A stretch of 33,052 nt of DNA from a virus. The stretch's first letter is position 1; each line of letters opens with the position of its first letter. Shown piece by piece: positions 1 through 5,505 of this stretch. The notes under the pieces were generated by a model. It was given only the letters and a program-made list of their open reading frames with translations, did not search any database and was not told where the DNA came from. Both the position numbers and the translations under genes were made by a program. The stretch covers positions 1 to 33,052 of IMG/VR virus record IMGVR_UViG_3300009428_000031. One strand, 5' to 3'.

Positions 1-182
1 TAGAACCTCCTGTTGATGAGGAGAAATATGGTATAATAGATTTTGGAGGAATGAGCGATTATGATAGAAATAAATCTGTCAATAATCCGGATGCTTTTTC
101 TTTAACTCTTCAAGATAATGGATTTGATAAAGTTACCTACTATAGGAATAATCTATTAAATAAAGTTGTAGGTAAGAAGTAA
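1..182 (+). CDS. 3' end of an unknown phage protein (partial)
   Basis: An open frame enters from the left edge (codons starting at base 3) and ends with TAA at 180-182, leaving 59 residues of the C-terminus. The peptide is acidic at its left end (EPPVDEEK) and basic at its end (VVGKK), with a Gly-Gly-Met-Ser-Asp-Tyr segment in the middle. I do not recognise a family. The promoter of the next gene starts inside its last codons (GTTG at 165-168), so this gene and the promoter share bases. The codon pattern matches the neighbouring small genes. The reading frame is reasonably secure because it stays open over the whole visible part. Confidence 0.6.
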   Translation, partial: EPPVDEEKYGIIDFGGMSDYDRNKSVNNPDAFSLTLQDNGFDKVTYYRNNLLNKVVGKK

Positions 183-197
183 ATTTCGTATATTTAG
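165..197 (+). promoter_or_regulatory. Early-type promoter, copy 1
   Basis: GTTG at 165-168, exactly 20 nt, then TATATTTAG at 189-197, with TTCG just before the box. It lies upstream of the 79-aa gene at 224. This resembles the Bacteroidota sigma-ABfr layout (TTTG near -33, TAnnTTTG near -7). Confidence 0.7.
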
Positions 198-223
198 ATA
201 TATTAATTAGAACAATAAAGGTT

Positions 224-463
224 ATGAAAATTACAATTGAGATTTCAGAAGTAGTTGAGGATGCATTTAGGGATAATATGAATTTAGGACCTGGTGTATT
301 TGATAGGATAGATCCGCAAACATTAGTAACTGCTATTATTAAGAGTTACTTAAATAGTAGTATTGATAGAGAGGATATAGATATGCGTGCTTGTATGTTT
401 ATGGATAAGCTAGAAGAATCAGGAGAGTTAGAAGATATTATTTATGAAAGTAATTTAGAATAA
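224..463 (+). CDS. Hypothetical small acidic protein, 79 aa
   Basis: A 79-residue acidic protein with no family I recognise. It starts with a short strand-like segment (MKITIEISEVV) followed by predicted helices and ends in a Glu-rich stretch (EESGELEDII). There is no signal peptide, membrane segment or cysteine motif. The start is fixed by the conserved leader AACAATAAAGGTT directly before ATG, shared with at least five other genes here. It has its own promoter at 165-197 and is followed by another copy at 465-497, so it is probably a single-gene transcription unit. A role in early host takeover is only an inference from position and promoter. Confidence 0.7.
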   Translation: MKITIEISEVVEDAFRDNMNLGPGVFDRIDPQTLVTAIIKSYLNSSIDREDIDMRACMFMDKLEESGELEDIIYESNLE

Positions 464-464
464 A

Positions 465-497
465 GTTGCTAGTTACAATTATAGTTCGTATATTTAG
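465..497 (+). promoter_or_regulatory. Early-type promoter, copy 2
   Basis: GTTG 465-468, 20-nt spacer, TATATTTAG 489-497. It drives the unlisted 59-aa gene at 526 and probably the 46-aa gene at 771. Confidence 0.7.
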
Positions 498-525
498 ATA
501 AATTAATAATTAGAAAATAAAGGTT

Positions 526-705
526 ATGAAAGCAATTACAATAAACGAATCGAAATTCAAAAAAGGACAAACCGTTAAGTACATTGTACCTGGAACTTCA
601 GATAAAATGAAATCTGGTAAGATAACTGATTTTGAATCTACACGAGATGAAGATTTTGCAGTTATAGGTGGAAAATATATTTCTTTTAGTCATATTTCAG
701 AATAA
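526..705 (+). CDS. Hypothetical small protein, 59 aa
   Basis: An ORF of 59 codons starts at the ATG of the conserved leader (AAAATAAAGGTTATG) and stops at 703-705. The peptide begins MKAITINESKFKKGQ and contains a KYIVPGTSDK segment and a GGKYISF segment near the end. The alternating short strands suggest a small beta-barrel such as an SH3- or KOW-like fold, but I cannot assign a family. A promoter copy lies 29 nt upstream. The 16-nt sequence at 540-555, inside codons 5-10, recurs directly after the stop at 705-720, suggesting a small local duplication. Short length is the main uncertainty; the promoter and leader argue that it is real. Confidence 0.65.
   Translation: MKAITINESKFKKGQTVKYIVPGTSDKMKSGKITDFESTRDEDFAVIGGKYISFSHISE
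540..555 (+). repeat. 16-bp direct repeat, copy A
   Basis: AATAAACGAATCGAAA at 540-555 is repeated perfectly at 705-720, straddling the end of the 59-aa gene. Confidence 0.7.
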
Positions 706-720
706 ATAAACGAATCGAAA
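705..720 (+). repeat. 16-bp direct repeat, copy B
   Basis: Second perfect copy of the 16-nt element found at 540-555. It immediately precedes an ATG at 721 that opens only a 14-codon frame, so it probably marks a remnant of a duplicated gene start. Confidence 0.65.
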
Positions 721-770
721 ATGCCTACTCAAGATCAAGTAGATAAATTAGTAATTAAAAAATAAAGGTT

Positions 771-911
771 ATGTATACAGCAAAAGAAATCGACAGAATG
801 TCAATCGAAGAATTAGAAGGATTAGGATGTTACTTACGTCCAGAACAAATGTCTAAATGGTCCGGAATGGGATATGATGGAAAAACATTTGTGGAATTAA
901 CCAAGAGTTAG
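771..911 (+). CDS. Hypothetical small protein, 46 aa
   Basis: A 46-codon ORF starts at the ATG of the conserved leader (AAAAATAAAGGTTATG) and ends with TAG at 909-911. The product begins MYTAKEIDRMSIEELEGLG, a helix-rich acidic start, followed by a Trp-Ser-Gly-Met-Gly-Tyr-Asp-Gly-Lys turn. I do not recognise a family. No separate promoter copy lies directly upstream, so it is probably cotranscribed with the 59-aa gene from 465-497. Its stop codon touches the GTTG of the next promoter (911-914), showing how tightly the promoter cassettes are fitted between genes. Confidence 0.6.
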   Translation: MYTAKEIDRMSIEELEGLGCYLRPEQMSKWSGMGYDGKTFVELTKS

Positions 912-943
912 TTGTTAGTTACAATTATATTTCGTATATTAAG
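911..943 (+). promoter_or_regulatory. Early-type promoter, copy 3
   Basis: GTTG 911-914, 20-nt spacer, TATATTAAG 935-943. It lies upstream of the 272-aa gene at 973. The spacer shares the run GTTACAATTATA with copy 2. Confidence 0.7.
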
Positions 944-972
944 GTATATTAATAATTAAAACAATAAAGGTT

Positions 973-1791
973 ATGAGTAAAAAAATTGAGGTTATAGAGA
1001 AGTTGATTACTGAAGAGCAAGTGCGTTTAAAAAAGCTGTGGAAGGTTAGACATGATATTGAAAAAGAACGAATAGTTAAATATACTGAAATGTATAGTAG
1101 GTATTTTAAAGATGCTATTATGGAAGGAGATACTATTGAGGTATCTGATTCTTATGTATACTTTAAAAGAGCTCATCCGGACTATAGTTACCATAAAGAG
1201 CTTCTTTCTCTTAATCTGAAAGCTCAAAGCTGGAGAGATAATGAAGCTGATACTATTGAAACTTCATTTTACTCTACTAATGATAATTCAGATTTTGAAT
1301 TAAAACGAATGGTGACTCTTGGAAGAGTAGGGATGGTAATATTAGATTTTAGAGATGATATTATTGGTGAATATAATTCTATTAGAGATGATTTTAGAGA
1401 ACCCTTAAAGGTAGCTCTTACAAATGCAAATCATTTAGATTCTAAAATATCTAAACTTTCATCTGAAATTACTGCAATTGAAGAAAAAGCGGTATTAGAT
1501 TTACTAATGACTGATGGAGTAGAATTTGAGGTTGATAAAGAGAATTTACGAGAACTACCATCTTTAGATGTTAGATGGAATTGGGAGGTAAGGTATATAA
1601 AAAAGATTAAGATATTAAGTGAAACTAAATCTGGATTATCTGCTGGTATAGAAATAGAAACTTGTAGTAATGATTATGATTACGATACTGGAAATTATAC
1701 TTTCAATACTAATGTAAGAACATTTGATAAGGTAAGAAGAGATAAAATTGATCATCTTGTTACCTGGAATAGACGTAAAGTCATAAGTTAA
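973..1791 (+). CDS. Hypothetical protein, 272 aa, coiled-coil rich
   Basis: A 272-residue cytoplasmic-looking protein with no recognised family. Residues 1-35 form a charged helix (EKLITEEQVRLKKLWK), and a second heptad-like helix lies near residues 155-180 (SKISKLSSEITAIEEK). The C-terminal third is richer in aromatic and acidic residues (YDYDTGNYTFNTNV). No membrane segment, cysteine cluster or nucleotide-binding motif is visible. The start is set by the AACAATAAAGGTT leader, and its own promoter lies at 911-943. A strong hairpin follows at about 1810-1839, so it appears to be a single-gene unit. Role unknown; an early host-interaction factor is a guess from context only. Confidence 0.8.
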   Translation: MSKKIEVIEKLITEEQVRLKKLWKVRHDIEKERIVKYTEMYSRYFKDAIMEGDTIEVSDSYVYFKRAHPDYSYHKELLSLNLKAQSWRDNEADTIETSFYSTNDNSDFELKRMVTLGRVGMVILDFRDDIIGEYNSIRDDFREPLKVALTNANHLDSKISKLSSEITAIEEKAVLDLLMTDGVEFEVDKENLRELPSLDVRWNWEVRYIKKIKILSETKSGLSAGIEIETCSNDYDYDTGNYTFNTNVRTFDKVRRDKIDHLVTWNRRKVIS

Positions 1792-1809
1792 TATTTATTG
1801 TTGTTTTAA

Positions 1810-1839
1810 TTAGGGTTATGGGGGTTGACCGCCCCCTAA
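1810..1839 (+). terminator. GC-rich hairpin, probable terminator
   Basis: TTAGGG (1810-1815) pairs with CCCTAA (1834-1839); alternatively GGGGG (1820-1824) pairs with CCCCC (1832-1836) around TTGACCG. It follows the stop of the 272-aa gene and precedes the next promoter. There is only a weak T-run afterwards, so termination is inferred. Confidence 0.5.
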
Positions 1840-1866
1840 ACTTTCCGGAAAAGACTTACTTAATTA

Positions 1867-1899
1867 GTTGGATCCTATTAGAATATTTCGTATATTTAG
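1867..1899 (+). promoter_or_regulatory. Early-type promoter, copy 4
   Basis: GTTG 1867-1870, 20-nt spacer ending TTTCG, TATATTTAG 1891-1899. It lies upstream of the 97-aa gene at 1928. Confidence 0.7.
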
Positions 1900-1927
1900 A
1901 TATATTAATAATTAAACAATAAAGGTT

Positions 1928-2221
1928 ATGACAAAAACAGAATTAAAAAAACAAGAGTTAAAAAAAGTACTAACGTATGTAGAAAGTACTTTTGATTTAC
2001 AAGACTTAGAAAGAGACAATCAGTACTTTTCTTTTAGTACTGCCTTTAAAGGATCTCAGTTATCAGGTCAAATCGATACTAGAGGGTTTGATGTATCTAT
2101 AGAGCAGAATCTTAATCTAGTAGGTACAGGTTGGTCAAATGACGAACGTGCTACTGCTGCTCATGCTTCACAATTGGAGAAGAGAATGAATGAAATGATT
2201 GGGACCTTTTTAGGGTCCTAG
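1928..2221 (+). CDS. Hypothetical protein, 97 aa
   Basis: A 97-residue protein with a Lys-rich N-terminal helix (TKTELKKQELKKVLTYV), a central strand-rich part (YFSFSTAFKGSQLSGQID) and a C-terminal helix (ASQLEKRMNEMIGTFLG). I do not recognise the family. There are no cysteines and no membrane segment. The ATG sits in the conserved leader AACAATAAAGGTTATG and is preceded by promoter copy 4. Its stop codon (TAG 2219-2221) shares its G with the GTTG of the next promoter, the same overlap arrangement as at 911. It is flanked by other single-gene early-type units. Confidence 0.7.
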   Translation: MTKTELKKQELKKVLTYVESTFDLQDLERDNQYFSFSTAFKGSQLSGQIDTRGFDVSIEQNLNLVGTGWSNDERATAAHASQLEKRMNEMIGTFLGS

Positions 2222-2253
2222 TTGTTTCTTATCATTATATTTCGTATCTTAAG
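2221..2253 (+). promoter_or_regulatory. Early-type promoter, copy 5
   Basis: GTTG 2221-2224, 20-nt spacer ending TTTCG, TATCTTAAG 2245-2253. It lies upstream of the papain-like gene at 2280. The box differs from the others by one base. Confidence 0.7.
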
Positions 2254-2279
2254 GTATATTAATTAAAACAATAAAGGTT

Positions 2280-2789
2280 ATGGTAAATTTGACAAGTAAA
2301 GAGATTAAAGGTTATTCTAATAATGAGTTAGCAATGAGCGAGACTAATGATTGTTTCGTTAGAGCTTTGGCTGCTGGATTTGATATCAATTATAATAAAG
2401 CTCATGATTTAGCTAAAGAGAGATTTAAAAGACCTGATAAGAGAGGTACTAGAAATCATCACATTATAGAGCAGATGGCTTTTATTGAGAAGGATGGTCT
2501 AGAAGTAAACGGAGTAATAGCTTCAGTTAAAGTATTGTCCGGTTTAGATATCAAGAATAGATATAAGCTTAAAGGAGAGATCATCGATAGAAAGAAGACT
2601 GTTAAATCTTTCATTAAGGATCATCAGAAAGGAACTTATATCGTTACCGTTAGCAAGCATGCATTTGCTGTTAAAGATGGAAACTTAATCGATAACTTTG
2701 GAGAAGAGTTTAGACCTACTAGAAAGGTAGATGGAGCTTACAAGATTAATGTGCCGGAAAAGACTATCCAATTATCTCTTTTTAATTAA
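2280..2789 (+). CDS. Papain-like cysteine peptidase-fold protein, 169 aa
   Basis: The sequence suggests a papain-fold (Cys-His-Asp/Asn) enzyme. Cys25 lies in a helix start (ETNDCFVRALAAG) typical of the nucleophile region of papain-like and NlpC/C39-like folds. His127 lies in a strand (TYIVTVSKHAFAVKDG), and Asp138-Asn139 follow in LIDNFG. Small phage proteins with this order are known, usually of unproven activity. The middle part (residues 45-100) is basic and helical. It could be a peptidase, a deamidase or an amidase; I see no signal peptide, so it would act in the host cytoplasm. It has its own promoter (2221-2253) and leader. The fold assignment is moderate; the substrate is unknown. 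Confidence 0.65.
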   Translation: MVNLTSKEIKGYSNNELAMSETNDCFVRALAAGFDINYNKAHDLAKERFKRPDKRGTRNHHIIEQMAFIEKDGLEVNGVIASVKVLSGLDIKNRYKLKGEIIDRKKTVKSFIKDHQKGTYIVTVSKHAFAVKDGNLIDNFGEEFRPTRKVDGAYKINVPEKTIQLSLFN

Positions 2790-2796
2790 GGAGGTA

Positions 2797-2829
2797 GTTG
2801 GTACTTACAATTATATTTCGTATATTAAG
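2797..2829 (+). promoter_or_regulatory. Early-type promoter, copy 6
   Basis: GTTG 2797-2800, 20-nt spacer, TATATTAAG 2821-2829, then the leader AACATATAAAGGTTATG. It lies upstream of the gene at 2857. Confidence 0.7.
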
Positions 2830-2856
2830 GTATATTAATTAAAACATATAAAGGTT

Positions 2857-3141
2857 ATGACTAAAGCAGAATTCTTAGAAGGTATATCATTTTCATTAGC
2901 TGGTGAGTATATTAAGACTACAACTTATAAGTATAGAGGAGGTAGATTACCGGCTCTAGAAAGAGAGTACAGAATGACTACTGATCCAGATAATGTATTA
3001 ATATCAGACTCTATAATGAATATAGAGAAGATAGGTACTAAGAAGGTACATCTATATACATTCCTATTAGGTAAGAAGATATCTAATAAGATAAGGTATG
3101 ATGATATGGTAGAGTATATAAGTCAAGAGGAGTTAGTATAG
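2857..3141 (+). CDS. Hypothetical protein, 94 aa
   Basis: A 94-residue protein of unknown family. It starts with a helix (TKAEFLEGISFSLAGEYIK), followed by alternating strands rich in Tyr and Arg (TTYKYRGGRLPALEREYRM) and a C-terminal acidic helix (DDMVEYISQEELV). There is no membrane segment or catalytic motif. The start lies in the standard leader behind promoter copy 6. It is the last plus-strand gene before a 600-nt stretch that carries a minus-strand gene. A hairpin at 3167-3187 probably ends its transcript. Confidence 0.65.
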   Translation: MTKAEFLEGISFSLAGEYIKTTTYKYRGGRLPALEREYRMTTDPDNVLISDSIMNIEKIGTKKVHLYTFLLGKKISNKIRYDDMVEYISQEELV

Positions 3142-3166
3142 AGTATATATATCATAACAAGAAGTG

Positions 3167-3187
3167 AGTCCGGCCAAGTGCCGGATT
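3167..3187. terminator. Hairpin between convergent genes, probable bidirectional terminator
   Basis: AGTCCGGC (3167-3174) pairs with GCCGGATT (3180-3187), with one G-T wobble and a CAAGT loop. It lies between the ends of a plus-strand gene (3141) and a minus-strand gene (3338). The T-runs are poor on both sides. Confidence 0.45.
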
Positions 3188-3337
3188 CCTTATACCACCT
3201 AGACGGCAGTATGACCTAAGGCTTATATAACACTGACAGTATTGTTCCCTATAGCGTCGTGACGGCCGTAGTGACAGCCATACCATGTAGTATATCTCTC
3301 ATAGATTTTGAGTATATAGGGGGTATATATGTATATA
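3188..3337. other. Non-coding stretch with short inverted repeats
   Basis: No convincing ORF on either strand. It is less AT-rich than its surroundings and contains small palindromic pieces such as CGTC-GT-GACG (about 3255-3264) and ACTG-A-CAGT (about 3232-3240). It could hold a small RNA or protein-binding sites; I cannot assign either. It does not fold as a tRNA by eye. Confidence 0.3.
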
Positions 3338-3511
3338 TTAAGTATCTTTAGCGTCTTTAATCGAAATAATTATCATAGGTATGCTAATGAATACTACTAC
3401 CATAAAGTGTGTCCAGTTACCTCTCTCCGGTGTTGCTATTAAGGTAACCCCTACATAGAATTGTAAAAGTATTGCCAGTACGTAAATAATGCCTTTGATT
3501 TCTTTTTTCAT
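3338..3511 (-). CDS. Small membrane protein, 57 aa, minus strand
   Basis: On the minus strand an ATG at 3511-3509 opens 57 codons ending with TAA at 3340-3338. The peptide begins MKKEIKGIIYVLAILLQFYV, a positively charged end followed by a hydrophobic segment (about residues 8-26). After a short polar turn (ATPERGNWTH) comes a second hydrophobic segment (residues 37-51), then IKDAKDT. This is a two-helix hairpin membrane protein. Its leader ends AAAAAACGGTTATG like other genes here, but that ATG (3516-3514) reads only ATG-TTA-TGA, and the real start overlaps its stop. The promoter is at 3569-3537. Function unknown: holin-like, superinfection immunity or another membrane role are all possible. 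Confidence 0.7.
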   Translation of the reverse strand: MKKEIKGIIYVLAILLQFYVGVTLIATPERGNWTHFMVVVFISIPMIIISIKDAKDT

Positions 3512-3536
3512 AACATAACCGTTTTTTGTTTATATA

Positions 3537-3569
3537 TTTAATATAAGAACTTTTTGGTTAATAGACAAG
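3537..3569 (-). promoter_or_regulatory. Early-type promoter on minus strand, copy 7
   Basis: Reading the minus strand: CTTG (3569-3566), exactly 20 nt, then TATATTAAA (3545-3537). Only the first base of the -33 element departs from GTTG. It drives the 57-aa membrane protein and supports that gene being real. Confidence 0.6.
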
Positions 3570-3759
3570 AGATACGTAAAAAATAATTTTGCAATTTTTT
3601 TGCTATATAGGGGTGTTTCTAATATGTCAATGACCTTTTAGTATTCTTTTGGACCTATACTATGGAGGCTATATATAGACGTACTTACAGTACTGGTAGC
3701 TTCAGGGTGCTTTGTATATTATTAAGATATGAACTATTTATTGTTAAACCTACTAGATA
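3570..3759. other. Non-coding stretch upstream of the 143-aa gene
   Basis: AT-rich leader without a convincing gene. It includes a run of T and A near 3580-3605 and a TATATTATTAAG box at 3715-3726. The 4 nt at the matching -33 position read TACT, not GTTG, so a promoter here is weak. A 23-codon frame from 3729 overlaps the start of the next gene in another frame and is probably not used. Confidence 0.3.
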
Positions 3760-4191
3760 GTGCAGAAATTAAACCCACATACTTTATTTTCGATCTTTGA
3801 GAAAGGAGATGAAGAAGTATATAGAGAGAATGATGTAGAAGACCTTTTAGATAACCCCTATGTTTTAATAGGAATGGTTGTTACAGGAGTAGAAAACTTC
3901 TATATGATAGACCAGATGTATATGGTAAAGCATGAGAAAGATTATGGCAGAGTGCGAGATAAGATAAAGCTTAAGTACTTTACCAAACTATGTAGATACT
4001 TAGACAGAGTCACCCCGTTGGAGATGCAAGTTACCTACTCAATAGGTGCGGATTATGAGTTAGATAGAGCTATCAATGCTATGAATGATATTTTGGTTTT
4101 CTTTGAGGGTATAGAGTACTATGAAGAATGTGCTAAAATAAAGGAATACACCGACCTTTTACTTAATAAAAAGTTGCAAACTTTAATTTAA
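3760..4191 (+). CDS. Hypothetical protein, 143 aa, GTG start
   Basis: A 143-residue helical, acidic protein with no recognised family. The frame is closed by TAG at 3754-3756, two codons before the GTG at 3760, so GTG (or an internal codon) must be the start; the usual AAAGGTTATG leader is missing. Landmarks are FEKGDEEVYRENDVEDLLD near residues 13-31, VLIGMVVTGVENFYMID near 36-52, and a C-terminal helix ending in LLLNKKLQTLI. No membrane span is certain, although residues 35-48 are hydrophobic. The GTTG of the next promoter falls inside its last codons. The weak start leaves room for an upstream frameshift or a shorter protein. Confidence 0.6.
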   Translation: MQKLNPHTLFSIFEKGDEEVYRENDVEDLLDNPYVLIGMVVTGVENFYMIDQMYMVKHEKDYGRVRDKIKLKYFTKLCRYLDRVTPLEMQVTYSIGADYELDRAINAMNDILVFFEGIEYYEECAKIKEYTDLLLNKKLQTLI

Positions 4192-4205
4192 TTTCGTATA
4201 TTAAG
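4173..4205 (+). promoter_or_regulatory. Early-type promoter, copy 8
   Basis: GTTG 4173-4176, 20-nt spacer ending TTTCG, TATATTAAG 4197-4205. It lies upstream of the 62-aa membrane protein. Confidence 0.7.
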
Positions 4206-4231
4206 TATATAAAACGGTTATACTATACATT

Positions 4232-4420
4232 ATGTTAAATTTTCTATTATTCTACGGTTCAGTAGGGTTTATCCTATCAATTATTTTAAATATTACCCTA
4301 TGGACATTCCATAGACCTTTCTTAAGCGGTGTAGAGATACTTGCCTGTACTATACTATGGCCTACTACCATCACAACTTTGGTAAATACTTTTAAAGGAG
4401 AACAGGAAGATTTAGATTAA
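4232..4420 (+). CDS. Small membrane protein, 62 aa
   Basis: A 62-residue protein with two hydrophobic stretches: residues about 2-25 (LLFYGSVGFILSIILNITLW) and about 31-52 (SGVEILACTILWPTTITTLV), followed by an acidic tail (KGEQEDLD). This looks like a two-helix inner-membrane hairpin; holin-like or superinfection-related roles are possible but unproven. The usual leader AAAACGGTT is followed here by ATA (4220-4222) rather than ATG, and the first ATG lies four codons later in the same frame. Initiation at ATA or at 4232 are both possible. Promoter copy 8 lies upstream, and the next gene starts 20 nt downstream, suggesting a two-gene unit. Confidence 0.65.
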   Translation: MLNFLLFYGSVGFILSIILNITLWTFHRPFLSGVEILACTILWPTTITTLVNTFKGEQEDLD

Positions 4421-4439
4421 TAAACTTAAAAGATAAGTC

Positions 4440-4718
4440 ATGTTACAATCAAAGTCATCTATATACTCAGCCATAAAAGCTACCTTTGTAGATAAACTCC
4501 AGCATCAGTATCCCAATTGCGTTGTATACCCATCAGGTAAACCCAGTAGGTATTACATTAGTATGGAGGAGGGGTATACGTTCTGGGCTTATATAAGTCT
4601 TACCGATCCCCGTGTAGATATAAGATCTATTGAATCTACTGCAATGTCGGATAAAGCTGATATAGTTAGATCTAATCTGGAAAGAGTGTTGAGAGAGATG
4701 GTGGGAAGGTATTATTAG
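4440..4718 (+). CDS. Hypothetical protein, 92 aa
   Basis: A 92-residue soluble protein without a recognised family. It starts with a helix (IYSAIKATFVDKLQHQYPN), followed by strands (CVVYPSGKPSRYYISMEEG and YTFWAYISLTDPRVDIRSI) and a C-terminal helix (KADIVRSNLERVLREMVGR). The alpha-beta layout and length suggest a small globular domain. It follows the 62-aa membrane protein by 20 nt and has no promoter copy of its own, so it is probably cotranscribed. A GC-rich hairpin region begins about 15 nt after its stop. Confidence 0.65.
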   Translation: MLQSKSSIYSAIKATFVDKLQHQYPNCVVYPSGKPSRYYISMEEGYTFWAYISLTDPRVDIRSIESTAMSDKADIVRSNLERVLREMVGRYY

Positions 4719-4727
4719 AATATTTCT

Positions 4728-4772
4728 CGGGGCAACTTCGCGCGTCTGCGCGGCGAGCTTCGCTCTTTGCTC
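4728..4772. terminator. GC-rich double-hairpin island, possible terminator
   Basis: CGCGC (4739-4743) pairs with GCGCG (4748-4752) around GTCT, and GAGC (4755-4758) pairs with GCTC (4762-4765) around TTC. A T-rich run follows near 4793-4802. The island's base composition is sharply different from the AT-rich surroundings. It is probably a terminator or an acquired structured element. Confidence 0.45.
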
Positions 4773-4809
4773 TTAATTTACACCCACCTGCCCTTTTTCT
4801 TTAAAAAAA

Positions 4810-4842
4810 GTTGGTTACTACCATATATTTTCTTATATTAAT
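4810..4842 (+). promoter_or_regulatory. Early-type promoter, copy 9
   Basis: GTTG 4810-4813, 20-nt spacer ending TTTTCT, TATATTAAT 4834-4842. It lies upstream of the lipoprotein gene at 4861, whose leader ends AAAACGGTTATG. Confidence 0.65.
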
Positions 4843-4860
4843 ACTATAAATAAAACGGTT

Positions 4861-5382
4861 ATGAAATATTCTAAATTACTTTTACTAATTACCCTTACTA
4901 TTACTATGTCTTGTACCGAAGAAGATATTCGTCCCTCCTTATGTCAAGATGGCTTTTGTGATGGTATGTTATCTATTCCGTATCCAAAGGACAGTAACGG
5001 GTATTACCATGTAGACTTAAACTTTGAAGGTGATTATCTACCTAGGTTTGATATCTTTGTAGAAGCTGATGACGTTGATCCGTTTTACTACTACAATGAT
5101 ATGGGAGTTGTACAGGCTGCTTTTGAGTCGAGTAGTTTTTGGGTTATGAGCAATGGAGTACAAGTTGACATTGTACAAGAAACTACCATCTATCTCAATA
5201 ACTCTCCAGATAATTCAGAGTACCAACCTACTATTGGAGGAAGAAAGTGGGGAAAAAGGATTGTAGGTCCTGTTCCTAATGAATTTATAGGAGATACTAT
5301 AGTGATTAGAGCAGAAATATATTGGGACGGCGGCTCAAAATCAGCTTCTCAATATTTTGTTGAAAAATTTATTGTAGAATAG
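4861..5382 (+). CDS. Secreted lipoprotein, 173 aa
   Basis: A phage-encoded lipoprotein. Residues 1-17 form a type II signal peptide (MKYSKLLLLITLTITMS) with the lipobox Cys at position 18. Mature residues +2 to +5 read Thr-Glu-Glu-Asp, resembling the acidic S-(D/E)3-like export signal described for surface lipoproteins in Bacteroidota; surface location is therefore inferred. The mature part has two more Cys (CQDGFC, near residues 28-33), then a beta-rich domain ending EKFIVE. No enzymatic motif is visible. It has its own promoter (4810-4842). A role in superinfection exclusion or envelope alteration is plausible for a phage lipoprotein but is not shown by the sequence. Confidence 0.75.
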   Translation: MKYSKLLLLITLTITMSCTEEDIRPSLCQDGFCDGMLSIPYPKDSNGYYHVDLNFEGDYLPRFDIFVEADDVDPFYYYNDMGVVQAAFESSSFWVMSNGVQVDIVQETTIYLNNSPDNSEYQPTIGGRKWGKRIVGPVPNEFIGDTIVIRAEIYWDGGSKSASQYFVEKFIVE

Positions 5383-5413
5383 TTGTCTGTTCGAATTTTT
5401 TTATATACCTTGG
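5382..5413 (+). promoter_or_regulatory. Possible promoter, copy 10 (divergent -7)
   Basis: GTTG 5382-5385, 20-nt spacer, TACCTTGG 5406-5413. The spacing matches the other copies, but the box follows the host-like TAnnTTTG form instead of TATATTWAG. It lies upstream of the small gene at 5506. Confidence 0.4.
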
Positions 5414-5448
5414 TATTATTATTAAGATAAAGGAAGTTAAAAAGGTAT

Positions 5449-5484
5449 TATATTAAATTAAAAAAGTAATATATTAAATTAAAA
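5449..5484 (+). repeat. 15-bp direct repeat pair in AT-rich leader
   Basis: TATATTAAATTAAAA occurs perfectly at 5449-5463 and 5470-5484, 21 nt apart. Each copy contains a -7-like TATATTAAA, but neither has GTTG at the required distance. It could be a binding site or replication slippage. Confidence 0.5.
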
Positions 5485-5505
5485 TAATTATTAAATAAAT
5501 ATTAT

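Noticed and set aside
721-765. 14-codon ORF (MPTQDQVDKLVIKK) after the 16-bp repeat
   Set aside because: Too short, no promoter or leader of its own, and it overlaps the leader of the gene at 771. More likely a remnant of duplication.
3188-3337. Possible tRNA gene
   Set aside because: No acceptor stem, T-loop or anticodon arm arrangement could be found by eye.
3729-3800. 23-codon ORF from ATG 3729
   Set aside because: Overlaps the start of the 143-aa gene in another frame, lacks the conserved leader, and has no support beyond an ATG.
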